This document shows, piece after piece, positions 30,697 through 38,492 of a stretch of 38,492 bases of DNA (the first letter of the stretch is position 1; every line of letters starts with the position of its first letter). This stretch comes from Methanobacteriota archaeon (GTDB lineage: Archaea; Thermoplasmatota; Poseidoniia; Poseidoniales; Thalassarchaeaceae), in the NCBI GenBank assembly GCA_004195715.1, contig PSPX01000009.1, forward strand, positions 50,592 through 89,083, in the 5' to 3' direction. The position numbers and the translations under genes were made by a program. The notes under the pieces were generated by a model. That model saw only the letters and a program-made list of their open reading frames with translations, did not search any database and was not told the origin of the DNA.

Positions 30697-31705
30697 AGTC
30701 CCGGAAGCACTGCGAAGGGGCGTGTCGGAGTACAGCAAGGACGACTTCACTGCCCCAGTTGAAGACTACGACTTCTCCACTGTAGACGAAGTCAGTTCGC
30801 TCATCGACCAGATGGGGCGCGCTGGTGGCTTCACCGCTACCAAACTCGCGCACGCACGCGATGTGCTTAGCGATGCGATGGTCAAGAGTGGTCAGGAAGG
30901 AGTCCTCAACTGGCTCTCGTTCCCGGCTTGCTTGTGTGCTACAGGGACTCGAGGATTCTTTCTTGAGGCGCTCAAGCGCAAGGCGTTCAACGTGGTCATC
31001 ACTACTTGTGGCACCCTAGACCACGACATTGCTCGCACATACCAGGATTACTTCCACGGCGACTTCAACCTCGATGACGTCGCACTCGCCGAGCAAGGAC
31101 TCAATCGACTCGGCAACGTCATCGTGCCAAACGAGTGCTATGGCGAGATAATCGAGGCAGTTGTGCTGCCATGGTTGGAGGATATCGAAGCAGAACGTAC
31201 AGCAGAGCAACCTGGCAACCCGTGGCTTGGCTTCGGCTCTGTCGAGCTGTGCTGGGCGATGGGCGACCGCATAGAAGACGAAGGATCGCTTCTCCACTGG
31301 GCGGCCAAGCACCGCATCCCCATCGTCATTCCCGGACTCTCCGATGGCTCAATTGGTTCTCAGTTATTCATGCACCGGCAGAAGAACCCGAATTTCATGG
31401 TCGATTTCCTCGCCGACGAACAGATCCTCTCAGACCTTACCTGGACCGCCGAGGAGAGCCATGCGCTGATGGTCGGAGGAGGCATCTCGAAGCACCATGT
31501 AATCTGGTGGAACCAGTATCGTGGTGGTCTCGACTCTGCGGTTGGCATCACCACCGCCCCTGAGTATGATGGTTCACTCTCAGGCGCGCGCCTGCGCGAA
31601 GCGGTGTCCTGGGGTAAGATACGCCCCGACGCCCCACACGTGACAGTAGAGGGTGATGCCTCGGTACTACTACCCCTGCTTGGCGCCGACCTGTTTCGCG
31701 ATTAG
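30683..31705 (+). CDS. dys: Deoxyhypusine synthase
   Basis: VVITTCGTLDHDIARTYQDYFHGDF, VGGGISKHHVIWWNQYRGGLDSAVGITTAPEYDGSLSGARLREAVSWGKI (contains the catalytic Lys context). Start GTG 30683 or TTG 30677; overlaps the uvrB 3' end. Confidence 0.93.
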
Positions 31706-31768
31706 TGGGCGAATAGTCAACTAAAGCCGTGCAAACGCATAAAGGCGGTCAGCAGAGCGGCCGCTTCT

Positions 31769-31951
31769 ATGTCCGTTGAATCGATGGTACAGGGAATGAT
31801 AGATGCACTAAACGAAGCGCTTGGCGACGCTGCCAAGCACGACCGCGGTAACAGCGCTGCTGGGACCCGCGTAAGGAAGGCAATGCAGGGCTGCAAGAAC
31901 GTCGCTCAAGACGTCAGAAAGCAGGTCCAGTCCGACAAGAACTCTCGTTGA
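31769..31951 (+). CDS. Small basic Hc1/histone-H1-like protein (60 aa)
   Basis: GNSAAGTRVRKAMQGCKNVAQDVRKQVQSDKNS resembles bacterial Hc1-type 'GNKAAGTRVRKxMQxLKxLAQxIRKEVQ'. Confidence 0.75.
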   Translation: MSVESMVQGMIDALNEALGDAAKHDRGNSAAGTRVRKAMQGCKNVAQDVRKQVQSDKNSR

Positions 31952-31952
31952 A

Positions 31953-32633
31953 TCAGTCGTTCCTGTGAGCAAAGACCTCCATCAGTGCTACTCTCATGGA
32001 GACCAGTGGGCGCCAGCCTTCTCCCCCGGCTTTCAGCAAAGCGTCATGCAATGGTCCCAAATCTGGACGGATGTCCTTGGGCCTGTAGCTAGAGGCTGCG
32101 GGGCTGGTGTCCTCAGTCAGAGAGTGAATCGTGTGACTGTGGTGCAGCGCGTTGGTGAAACGAGACCACATCAGTGTCATCTCGGCGAGCACTGACTTGG
32201 GCGTCCATGCTCTTCGTCCGCTCATGTCAATGACTCCTTGAATTGCAGCGTCGGTGTCAGCCAGTATCAGCAGAGCGAGTGCGTCAGTGGCGTCCCTGAC
32301 GTGGACCCAGTGCCGTGCCTCGATGTCGGGAGGATGAATGCCCTCGGCTCCTTCCTTGACCCAGTCGGCCCAGTCGTGGATGACCTCACTGCCCCAGTCA
32401 ATGGCACCTTCGGGAATCAGAAGATCGTGTATCCTGACTACCAGATCAGCCTCTCCGTGCTCGACGTGGGCGGGTACTATTGCGACATCGCCGCTAGCGC
32501 CCTCGCCAATACCGACTGTGACCTCGGCCTCGCTAGGATCCTCAGTCAGCGTCGCCCCAGCGCGGTGTAATCTGTCGGCCAGTGCGTGATAGAAGGCGTC
32601 TACGGCCCCACTAATGTGGACTATCTTAGGCAT
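31953..32633 (-). CDS. Hypothetical protein, divergent/truncated NAD-dependent epimerase-like
   Basis: MPKIVHISGAVDAFYHALADRLHRAGATL...IEARHWVHVRDATDALALLILA...GVIDMSGRRAWTPKSVLAEM resembles the SDR-epimerase C-terminal half. ATG at 32633 used. Confidence 0.6.
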   Translation of the reverse strand: MPKIVHISGAVDAFYHALADRLHRAGATLTEDPSEAEVTVGIGEGASGDVAIVPAHVEHGEADLVVRIHDLLIPEGAIDWGSEVIHDWADWVKEGAEGIHPPDIEARHWVHVRDATDALALLILADTDAAIQGVIDMSGRRAWTPKSVLAEMTLMWSRFTNALHHSHTIHSLTEDTSPAASSYRPKDIRPDLGPLHDALLKAGGEGWRPLVSMRVALMEVFAHRND

Positions 32634-32640
32634 TCTACCA

Positions 32641-34158
32641 CTATGCTGCAGACTCTGCTTCGACACTCTCTGTCGATGTGAACTGGCGAAGCCCCTCGCG
32701 CAGTACGTCGATAATAAGATCAATTTCGGCTGAGGTGATGGCGAAGTGAGGTGTAAACCTGAGAGCGTTCTGGCCACCATGGATAACGCCTAGTCCATTG
32801 AACCTACACCACTCTTCAACACATCCGAAGCCAACCACTGGGAGAATCTCGGGGTCGAGCTCGGCACATAGCAGTAGTCCGGTTCCCTGAACTTGGGTTA
32901 TTGTCCCGGGCATCTCCTCGGACAACGCCTCGAGTTTTTGGACGAACTCGACTCCGCGGTCCCTGATATTCTGCCTCAACTCTGGAGTGACTCGATCGAG
33001 CACTGAAATCGCCGTCTCGAGTGCCCTCGGATTGGTAGTCATCGTGTTGCCATAGATGCCGACGACGTACAGATTGGCAGCCCTCTCGGAGAGACCGACG
33101 ATGGAAAGCGGATACTGCCCGGCGTTGAGCGCCTTGGACCAGGTCTCCATGTCTGGGATCTCACAGTCCTCAAAGCCGTCGTAGTCGACAATGCTCAGGC
33201 AGCCCTGCCCGCGCAACCCAGCCTGTATGGAGTCGATGATTAGCATGCTGCCATGTGCTGTGCAACGTGAGCGGGCGGCATCGTAGAACTCCCTAGTGAC
33301 GCATTGGCCCGGATTGCCCTCGCCCATCACCGGCTCCATTGCCATGAGTTCGATGTAGAATCCCTCATCATCGGCCTGAGTGAAGGCCTCATGCAGTGCC
33401 TCTACGTCGTTGCTATCGACAAACATCACATTATCGCGATCTTGGAAGGTCGCGAGGTGTTCCTCGTAGCCCGTGCTGCATGAGTCTGAGATCATAGCTG
33501 GCCGCTGGGTCCTTCCATGGAAGGCATTGGTCAGAGCCAGTAATTTGGTCGGCTTGCCCTCGTGACGACCTCCTTCTCCAGTCATTGATTTCGTGTTGGC
33601 GTCGGCGATCCTCATCGAAATAGTGACCGATTCAGAGCCACTGTTGAGACAGACGAAACGCGAGAATGGACAGCCTCCTCGGCTGCGGCCTATCTCTCTG
33701 CGAAGCCTCTCAGCCAGACGTTTTTGACTGAATGACGGGGTCATCACATTGGCCATCACCCAGTTCTGCTGCATAGAGTGGATGACGTCATCAGGTCCGT
33801 GCCCCATTCCCATCATGCCGTAGCCGCCATTGTCATGCAGCACGGCCCCGTGTGAAGTGATGACCCATGGACCACGAGCCGCTATCGCGACATAGGGGTT
33901 GACAGTCGGGGCCGAGTAGAAATTCACGTAATCTGACTGAAGTTCGGACACGAGATTGACCTCCTCCATCTCGAACAGCCTGTCACCGAGGTCGCTCCTG
34001 AGACTCTGGAAATTGTCAGAGGCCTCATCAATCGCCCTGCTCAACGAGGGATCTGACTCTAGGAAGTCACGAATCACCTCGTCCCTTAGGCCGACGGTCC
34101 TAGGCTCACCTGTGTTGCGGCGAATCTTCGCTAGGGCTTCCATCCCGTCTCCCATCAT
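32641..34158 (-). CDS. Class III PLP-dependent aminotransferase (4-aminobutyrate/lysine/ornithine type)
   Basis: FVCLNSGSESVTISMRIADANTK, LTNAFHGRTQRPAMISDS, MLIIDSIQAGLRGQGCLSIVDYDGFEDCEIPDMETWSKALNAGQYPLSIV, GNTMTTNPRALETAISVL. Confidence 0.88.
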   Translation of the reverse strand: MMGDGMEALAKIRRNTGEPRTVGLRDEVIRDFLESDPSLSRAIDEASDNFQSLRSDLGDRLFEMEEVNLVSELQSDYVNFYSAPTVNPYVAIAARGPWVITSHGAVLHDNGGYGMMGMGHGPDDVIHSMQQNWVMANVMTPSFSQKRLAERLRREIGRSRGGCPFSRFVCLNSGSESVTISMRIADANTKSMTGEGGRHEGKPTKLLALTNAFHGRTQRPAMISDSCSTGYEEHLATFQDRDNVMFVDSNDVEALHEAFTQADDEGFYIELMAMEPVMGEGNPGQCVTREFYDAARSRCTAHGSMLIIDSIQAGLRGQGCLSIVDYDGFEDCEIPDMETWSKALNAGQYPLSIVGLSERAANLYVVGIYGNTMTTNPRALETAISVLDRVTPELRQNIRDRGVEFVQKLEALSEEMPGTITQVQGTGLLLCAELDPEILPVVGFGCVEEWCRFNGLGVIHGGQNALRFTPHFAITSAEIDLIIDVLREGLRQFTSTESVEAESAA

Positions 34159-34250
34159 CTCCGGGACACATCGATTCCCACATCAACATTTCCAGAATCG
34201 GATTCTAGAATCCGTACGGAAAAGGCCCGGATTCGGAAGAAACACGATTT

Positions 34251-34336
34251 CTGATAATCATACAAATAATCAAACTGACTTTAGTTTTTCAATTGAAAAT
34301 TTATGAATAAGACTAATTTTCCAATTGGATTATCAG
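34251..34336. promoter_or_regulatory. AT-rich nested dyad-symmetric intergenic region
   Basis: Outer exact 9-nt arms CTGATAATC (34251-34259) / GATTATCAG (34328-34336) around palindrome TTTTCAATTGAAAA (34286-34299); second palindrome TCCAATTGGA at 34320-34329. Confidence 0.6.
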
Positions 34337-34432
34337 TCTTTGATTACGGATAGTATAAGTGCCAAGCAGCCACTGAAAGAACAGGAGAAATGCCTGGGGA
34401 TGCACTTCTCCCCCCCGACAGGGAGGGATTTA

Positions 34433-35020
34433 ATGAGTGATGAATACAGAATACAGGAATTATTGGAGAGAGATGTCTACGTAGGCGAGACCAGAGTCGG
34501 TGTGATTACCGGTGAGAGATTTCATCCGCGCGACGAGCTTGTGCGGTCGATGCGGATTAAGGTCGATGGTGACGTGGCTGAGGAATACATGAGAAAGCCG
34601 GCGAAGTTCGCTCCGCTTTCGAAAGAACTGGTGCACAGCATACGGACTGACGGCGGTGTGAAGCTGTCGAAGTCGATGCGTGAGCTGCAGCGCAGATGGC
34701 GGAACACAGTCAGGATTGACGAAAAGCTGTACGCACCCGACGAACTGCTCGATAGAGCTGTTCTCGACAACGACGGCTTGGATCTAGGGAATGTAACCGG
34801 CATGGTGAAGATCAAGCGGACCTACAAGGGACTGGTCGTCCAGCCGCACTACATCGTGCGCTCTAGGCACGGCTTGCCTGACTCCATCGTGGTGCCGGTT
34901 GCCCAGTTGGCACGGACCACAGCAAGACTGGATGAAATCATACTGCGATGTTCAATGAAGAGACTGGTCACTCTGCCGAGTTTTCTCAAACTCAACAGCA
35001 AGGATTCGGAAGAGGAATGA
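34433..35020 (+). CDS. Conserved hypothetical protein (possible PRC-barrel-like)
   Basis: ATG 34433 preceded by GGGAGGG; MSDEYRIQELLERDVYVGETRVGVITGERFHPRDELVRSMRIKVD. Confidence 0.75.
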   Translation: MSDEYRIQELLERDVYVGETRVGVITGERFHPRDELVRSMRIKVDGDVAEEYMRKPAKFAPLSKELVHSIRTDGGVKLSKSMRELQRRWRNTVRIDEKLYAPDELLDRAVLDNDGLDLGNVTGMVKIKRTYKGLVVQPHYIVRSRHGLPDSIVVPVAQLARTTARLDEIILRCSMKRLVTLPSFLKLNSKDSEEE

Positions 35021-35073
35021 ATTCGTCTTAGGAACATCTTGAAATCTAGTTTGGTACTCGCACACCTGCTTAA

Positions 35074-35151
35074 GGGCGTGTAGCTTAGTTTGGCTGGAGC
35101 ACCCGGCTGATAACCGGGAGGTCGCAGGTTCAAATCCTGTCATGCCCACCA
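35074..35151 (+). tRNA. trnI(gat): tRNA-Ile (anticodon GAT), CCA encoded
   Basis: GGGCGTG...CATGCCC acceptor stem; anticodon arm CCCGG-CTGATAA-CCGGG; T-arm GCAGGTTCAAATCCTGT; ACCA 3' end. Confidence 0.96.
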
Positions 35152-35207
35152 ATGAATCGAATCGGTCGGCAGAGTCATGAAGGGCCGTCAGACCGGCTTC
35201 TTGTCAC

Positions 35208-36137
35208 ATGCCGGTAGTGAGTGGCTCATCCGGCCGCGACGTGGCAACCTCTCTGGCTCCACTGATTGGGATGCAGTACATCGAACTTGAGAGTCGCAGA
35301 TTCCCAGATGGCGAGGGCTACGTGCGGGTTCCCTCCGACGCCATCGATGCCGTACGTTCCGAACCTGTGGTGTTGGTGTCAAACACCTACCCTGACTCAG
35401 GGATAGTGAATACCGTCCTGCTGTTGGAGGCCATAGCCGAGGTCCGCAGGGGTAATCTATCCAATCTCAAGGGCGAAGAGCCGCAAAACATGGAGGATGT
35501 CGGCAGCGGGGTCTACCTAGCTATCCCCTACTATGGATACTCCCGGCAGGATAAGCGCTTCTCGAAGGGTGAAGCTGTCTCCGCGCGCGTCATCGCCGAA
35601 ATTCTCGCACGTGGCTGCGACGGCATTGCCATCCTCGATCTGCATGAGCCCGCCGTGCTCAAGGACATGGAGGTTCCAATCGAGTTCGTCAGCTCAATGC
35701 CTGAGATAGCCGATCTTCTACAGAATGAAGTCTCACCAGACTTCGTACTGAGCCCAGACAAGGGGGCCATTGCGAGGGCTACCGAGGTTGCCGGTCTAAT
35801 CGGTTGTGACTTCTCCTACCTCGAGAAGACCAGGGTCGATGCTCACACCATAGAGCACACGCCGAAGGACCTCGATGTCGACGGCAAGGTGGTGGCGATA
35901 GTGGATGACATGATTAGCACCGGCGGGACCATCTGCCGGGCCAGTGACGCGTTGCGCCGGCAGGGCGCTACTGAGGTTCACGCGGCCTGCACACACGGTT
36001 TGTTCACTGGTGGCGCTATCCTTCGTCTATCCAATCACGTCGATGGTGTGCACAGCACCGATTCACTGCCTAATCCGAGGGCTGTGGTGAGTGCTGCACC
36101 GGCCCTCGCCCGAGGTCTGAAGAGGCTAATGAGTTAG
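35208..36137 (+). CDS. prs: Ribose-phosphate pyrophosphokinase
   Basis: YIELESRRFPDGEGYVRV, IPYYGYSRQDKRFSKGEAVSARVIAEIL, LSPDKGAIARA, VAIVDDMISTGGTICRASDALRRQGA (PRPP-binding). Confidence 0.95.
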   Translation: MPVVSGSSGRDVATSLAPLIGMQYIELESRRFPDGEGYVRVPSDAIDAVRSEPVVLVSNTYPDSGIVNTVLLLEAIAEVRRGNLSNLKGEEPQNMEDVGSGVYLAIPYYGYSRQDKRFSKGEAVSARVIAEILARGCDGIAILDLHEPAVLKDMEVPIEFVSSMPEIADLLQNEVSPDFVLSPDKGAIARATEVAGLIGCDFSYLEKTRVDAHTIEHTPKDLDVDGKVVAIVDDMISTGGTICRASDALRRQGATEVHAACTHGLFTGGAILRLSNHVDGVHSTDSLPNPRAVVSAAPALARGLKRLMS

Positions 36138-36176
36138 TGTGGGCGACCTACGGTCGTTTGCTGCGAGTCCGTTTCG

Positions 36177-36184
36177 TTTATATC
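36177..36184 (+). promoter_or_regulatory. Archaeal TATA box for the eL8-eS28-eL24 operon
   Basis: TTTATATC about 44-51 nt upstream of ATG 36228, in a short intergenic region; GAGGAG SD-like sequence near 36214. Confidence 0.6.
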
Positions 36185-36227
36185 GGCCACGTCGTGCGGC
36201 GGCTTACCCACACGAGGAGTAGTTCCA

Positions 36228-36611
36228 ATGAGTGTACACATAGCGTTTGAAACCCCGAATGACATACAAGAGCAAGTCTACGAGATGGTCAAGCATCTAG
36301 GCAAGGATGGACGAGGGCGCCTGAAGAAGGGCGCCAACGAAGTAACCAAGGCAGCAGAGCGTGGAACTGCGAAGATGGTGGTGATGGCTGAGAACGTCAA
36401 CCCCGGCGAGCTGCTGGCCCATATCCCAATGATTTGCAAAGAGAAAGAGATTCCTTTCATCTACGTCGAGGACCAGGCATATCTGGCCGAGGCGGCAGGC
36501 ATGAGCCTGGGCACCAGAACCGCTGCTATTGCGGTCATGGAAGTCGAGAAGGAGACTGAAGACAAGTTCAAGGAAGTCAAAGGCCACTGCGAAACGCTGT
36601 CATCAGAGTGA
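36228..36611 (+). CDS. rpl7ae: 50S ribosomal protein L7Ae (eL8)
   Basis: LKKGANEVTKAAERGTAKMVVMAENVNPGELLAHIPMICKEKEIPFIYVEDQAYLAEAAGM. Confidence 0.97.
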   Translation: MSVHIAFETPNDIQEQVYEMVKHLGKDGRGRLKKGANEVTKAAERGTAKMVVMAENVNPGELLAHIPMICKEKEIPFIYVEDQAYLAEAAGMSLGTRTAAIAVMEVEKETEDKFKEVKGHCETLSSE

Positions 36612-36632
36612 GTTTTCTAGGAGTGATTCGCT

Positions 36633-36854
36633 ATGGCACAGGACTCTTGGCCCGCTGAGGTTGTCGAGATTGTCGGCCGCACCGGTATGAGTGGTGAAGC
36701 CGTCCAGGTCAAGGTCCGCGTAGGCGACTCAACCAACCCTCGTGACATCGGTCGCATCATCGCACGCAACGTGCTTGGACCTATTCGAGTTGGAGACGTC
36801 CTGATGCTGAAGGACACTGGCCGCGAGGCCCGCAGCATTGGCGGCCGGAGGTGA
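36633..36854 (+). CDS. rps28e: 30S ribosomal protein S28e
   Basis: [63 protein letters not shown]. Confidence 0.96.
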   Translation: MAQDSWPAEVVEIVGRTGMSGEAVQVKVRVGDSTNPRDIGRIIARNVLGPIRVGDVLMLKDTGREARSIGGRR

Positions 36855-36858
36855 TTAG

Positions 36859-37050
36859 ATGCCCGAGCGTCGTATCTGTAGTTTCACACACGAAGAGATC
36901 GAGCCGGGCACCGGCATGATGTTTGTCAAGCGCGACGGTAGTGTGTTCTTCTTCAAGGATAGTAAGGCACGCAAGAACATGCTCAAACTCAAGCGCAACC
37001 CGCGTCGGCTCAAGTGGACCCGTCGCTACGAGAAAGGCGGCATCAAGTGA
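36859..37050 (+). CDS. rpl24e: 50S ribosomal protein L24e
   Basis: CSFTHEEIEPGTGMMFVKRDGSVFFFKDSKARKNMLKLKRNPRRLKWTRRY. Confidence 0.96.
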   Translation: MPERRICSFTHEEIEPGTGMMFVKRDGSVFFFKDSKARKNMLKLKRNPRRLKWTRRYEKGGIK

Positions 37051-37053
37051 TTT

Positions 37054-37071
37054 GGAAGGCTTCTGCCTTCC
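37054..37071. terminator. Bidirectional terminator-like stem-loop
   Basis: GGAAGGC-TTCT-GCCTTCC perfect 7-bp stem, 3 nt past the rpl24e stop and 12 nt before the convergent stop. Confidence 0.55.
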
Positions 37072-37082
37072 TTCTTTGAGTA

Positions 37083-38491
37083 TCAGACGCTCAGGTTTCC
37101 TCGTACGAACTTGATGTAGCGTTGCTCTTCGTTGTCCTCGAATGGGTGTAATCCAATGTTCTGCTGGTATGCTATGCCCATCCAGGTGCCATCAGGGCTA
37201 ATCACGGTCTCGAAGAAGTCGTGCAGAGCGTGTACATCGCCTTCTGCAGCCTCATACTCGGTAACGATGTGAAGCGGTTCGGGGTCAGCGATGGTGAAGT
37301 CCCAGAGATCTCCTTCCTGAGGTTCCCTCAAAGCGGCTGCATAGAGATACCACTCCTCTCCGACCACGTAATCACCCTCCAGATCCCCGTCATCGAAGTC
37401 GAGTCCGTAGAATGCTAGGGCCACTACATTGTCCTCACTGATGCTGACGAACGGATACATCTGGATTCCATTGATGTGAGAGATGTTCCAAGTTGACCAG
37501 TTGGTGCCATGGTCGTATGACAAGGCCAGTCTCAGATCCCAGGGTCCTGTCCCTCCGTTGGGGCAATCGGCCCACACGACAGCCACGGTACCGTTCTCAT
37601 TCGTGTTGACCACCGGATATCCCTCTGGACAGTTTCCATTCCTATCTCCGACGCTCACAGGCTGCGCCCATGTGCCGTCCGTAAATCCTGTACCTCTACC
37701 ATACTGGTCACTGATTCGCACCTGCACGGTACCGGTACTGGAGTCAGCGTTCTCCTGAGCGATGTAGACGTACGGTCCGTGTCGCTGGCTAGCGATGGTG
37801 CTCCAGCCACCGGGAACAGCGTAGCACTGCGAGAATGACAGTCCGCCGTTCTCAGAGTGGTAGTACCAGTAACGGCCTACGTCAAGGGTGCACTCAGGGG
37901 GAGAGGCTCCGGAATTCCCCAGATAGTGGATGATTCCATCCGCTTGTGCGGCCACCCAAGGCCGGTCGTCAGCGGCCATGGTGTTCATCCTCTGACAGAT
38001 TGTGGTTTCGTAGGTGGTTCCATTGTCAGAGAAGGTATGCCACCAGTTGTCCTCGAGAGTCGTGTCGAGGTAGTAGACGGTGTCTTCTGCATCAACTGAG
38101 ATATCTCCCTCATCACCTAGGCATTCAGAGCCACCAGCTAGGTAGTTTGCAGTGAATGAGTTTCCAGGAGTCGGGCCGAAATTATCCCCGTGCCCCCATG
38201 TAGTACCGTTGTCGTATGAGGCCCAGAACCAAGAGGCCCAGTAGTCCCATGAGGTCTGCTGGCCTTGCTCGCAGGCGTACCAAGGACCGGGTTCTCCTCC
38301 TAATAGGGGGAAGACGGGGTTCGATTCGCCACCCCATCGGAGATCCTTGTGGGCTGTGACGAACATGTTCCCGCTACTTGTAATCGAGATGCTGGGCTCG
38401 TAGCCTATACCGTACTCTGGAAGGTCTTGGCCATTCGATTCGTCGACGCACTCTGCATGACGTGGCATGTACTGGCTCTCGCCCCAAGTGA
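37083..38491 (-). CDS. Secreted BNR/sialidase-like repeat protein, 5' end beyond window
   Basis: 'SYDNGTTWG', 'SENGGLSFS', 'SYDHGTNWST' BNR-like Asp-box-type repeats; open frame runs to the window edge. Confidence 0.75.
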   Translation of the reverse strand, partial: TWGESQYMPRHAECVDESNGQDLPEYGIGYEPSISITSSGNMFVTAHKDLRWGGESNPVFPLLGGEPGPWYACEQGQQTSWDYWASWFWASYDNGTTWGHGDNFGPTPGNSFTANYLAGGSECLGDEGDISVDAEDTVYYLDTTLEDNWWHTFSDNGTTYETTICQRMNTMAADDRPWVAAQADGIIHYLGNSGASPPECTLDVGRYWYYHSENGGLSFSQCYAVPGGWSTIASQRHGPYVYIAQENADSSTGTVQVRISDQYGRGTGFTDGTWAQPVSVGDRNGNCPEGYPVVNTNENGTVAVVWADCPNGGTGPWDLRLALSYDHGTNWSTWNISHINGIQMYPFVSISEDNVVALAFYGLDFDDGDLEGDYVVGEEWYLYAAALREPQEGDLWDFTIADPEPLHIVTEYEAAEGDVHALHDFFETVISPDGTWMGIAYQQNIGLHPFEDNEEQRYIKFVRGNLSV

Positions 38492-38492
38492 T

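Noticed and set aside
34952-35152. Minus-strand ORF MVGMTGFEPATSRLSAGCSSQTKLHA...
   Set aside because: This is the familiar spurious translation antisense to a tRNA gene; the region is tRNA-Ile(GAT).

Overview
The window looks like a compact archaeal chromosome segment, most consistent with marine Euryarchaeota (Marine Group II / Poseidoniales-like). This placement is inferred from archaeal ribosomal proteins (uS2, eL8/L7Ae, eS28, eL24), deoxyhypusine synthase, a Taw1/TYW1-like radical SAM protein, geranylgeranyl reductase, and UbiA/UbiD/CcmF/UvrB. I support about 36 CDS and one tRNA-Ile(GAT). I see no rRNA, CRISPR array, IS element or prophage. Genes are very tightly packed: five of six convergent pairs have stop codons that overlap or lie within 1 nt.

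Points most worth a second look:
(1) A large AT-rich dyad-symmetric region at 34.2-34.35 kb.
(2) Two operator-like repeats between an HxlR regulator and a divergent 51-aa ORF.
(3) A translationally coupled three-gene operon with two anchored exoproteins carrying CxCH / CxxxCH motifs and a 4-TM protein.
(4) An ABC exporter with a fused pseudo-dimeric FtsX permease and two non-identical ATPases, one ending in a zinc ribbon.
(5) A 60-aa Hc1/histone-H1-like protein.
(6) A membrane-anchored winged-helix regulator followed by a second winged-helix protein.

No computation was run. Family calls come from reading motifs by eye.
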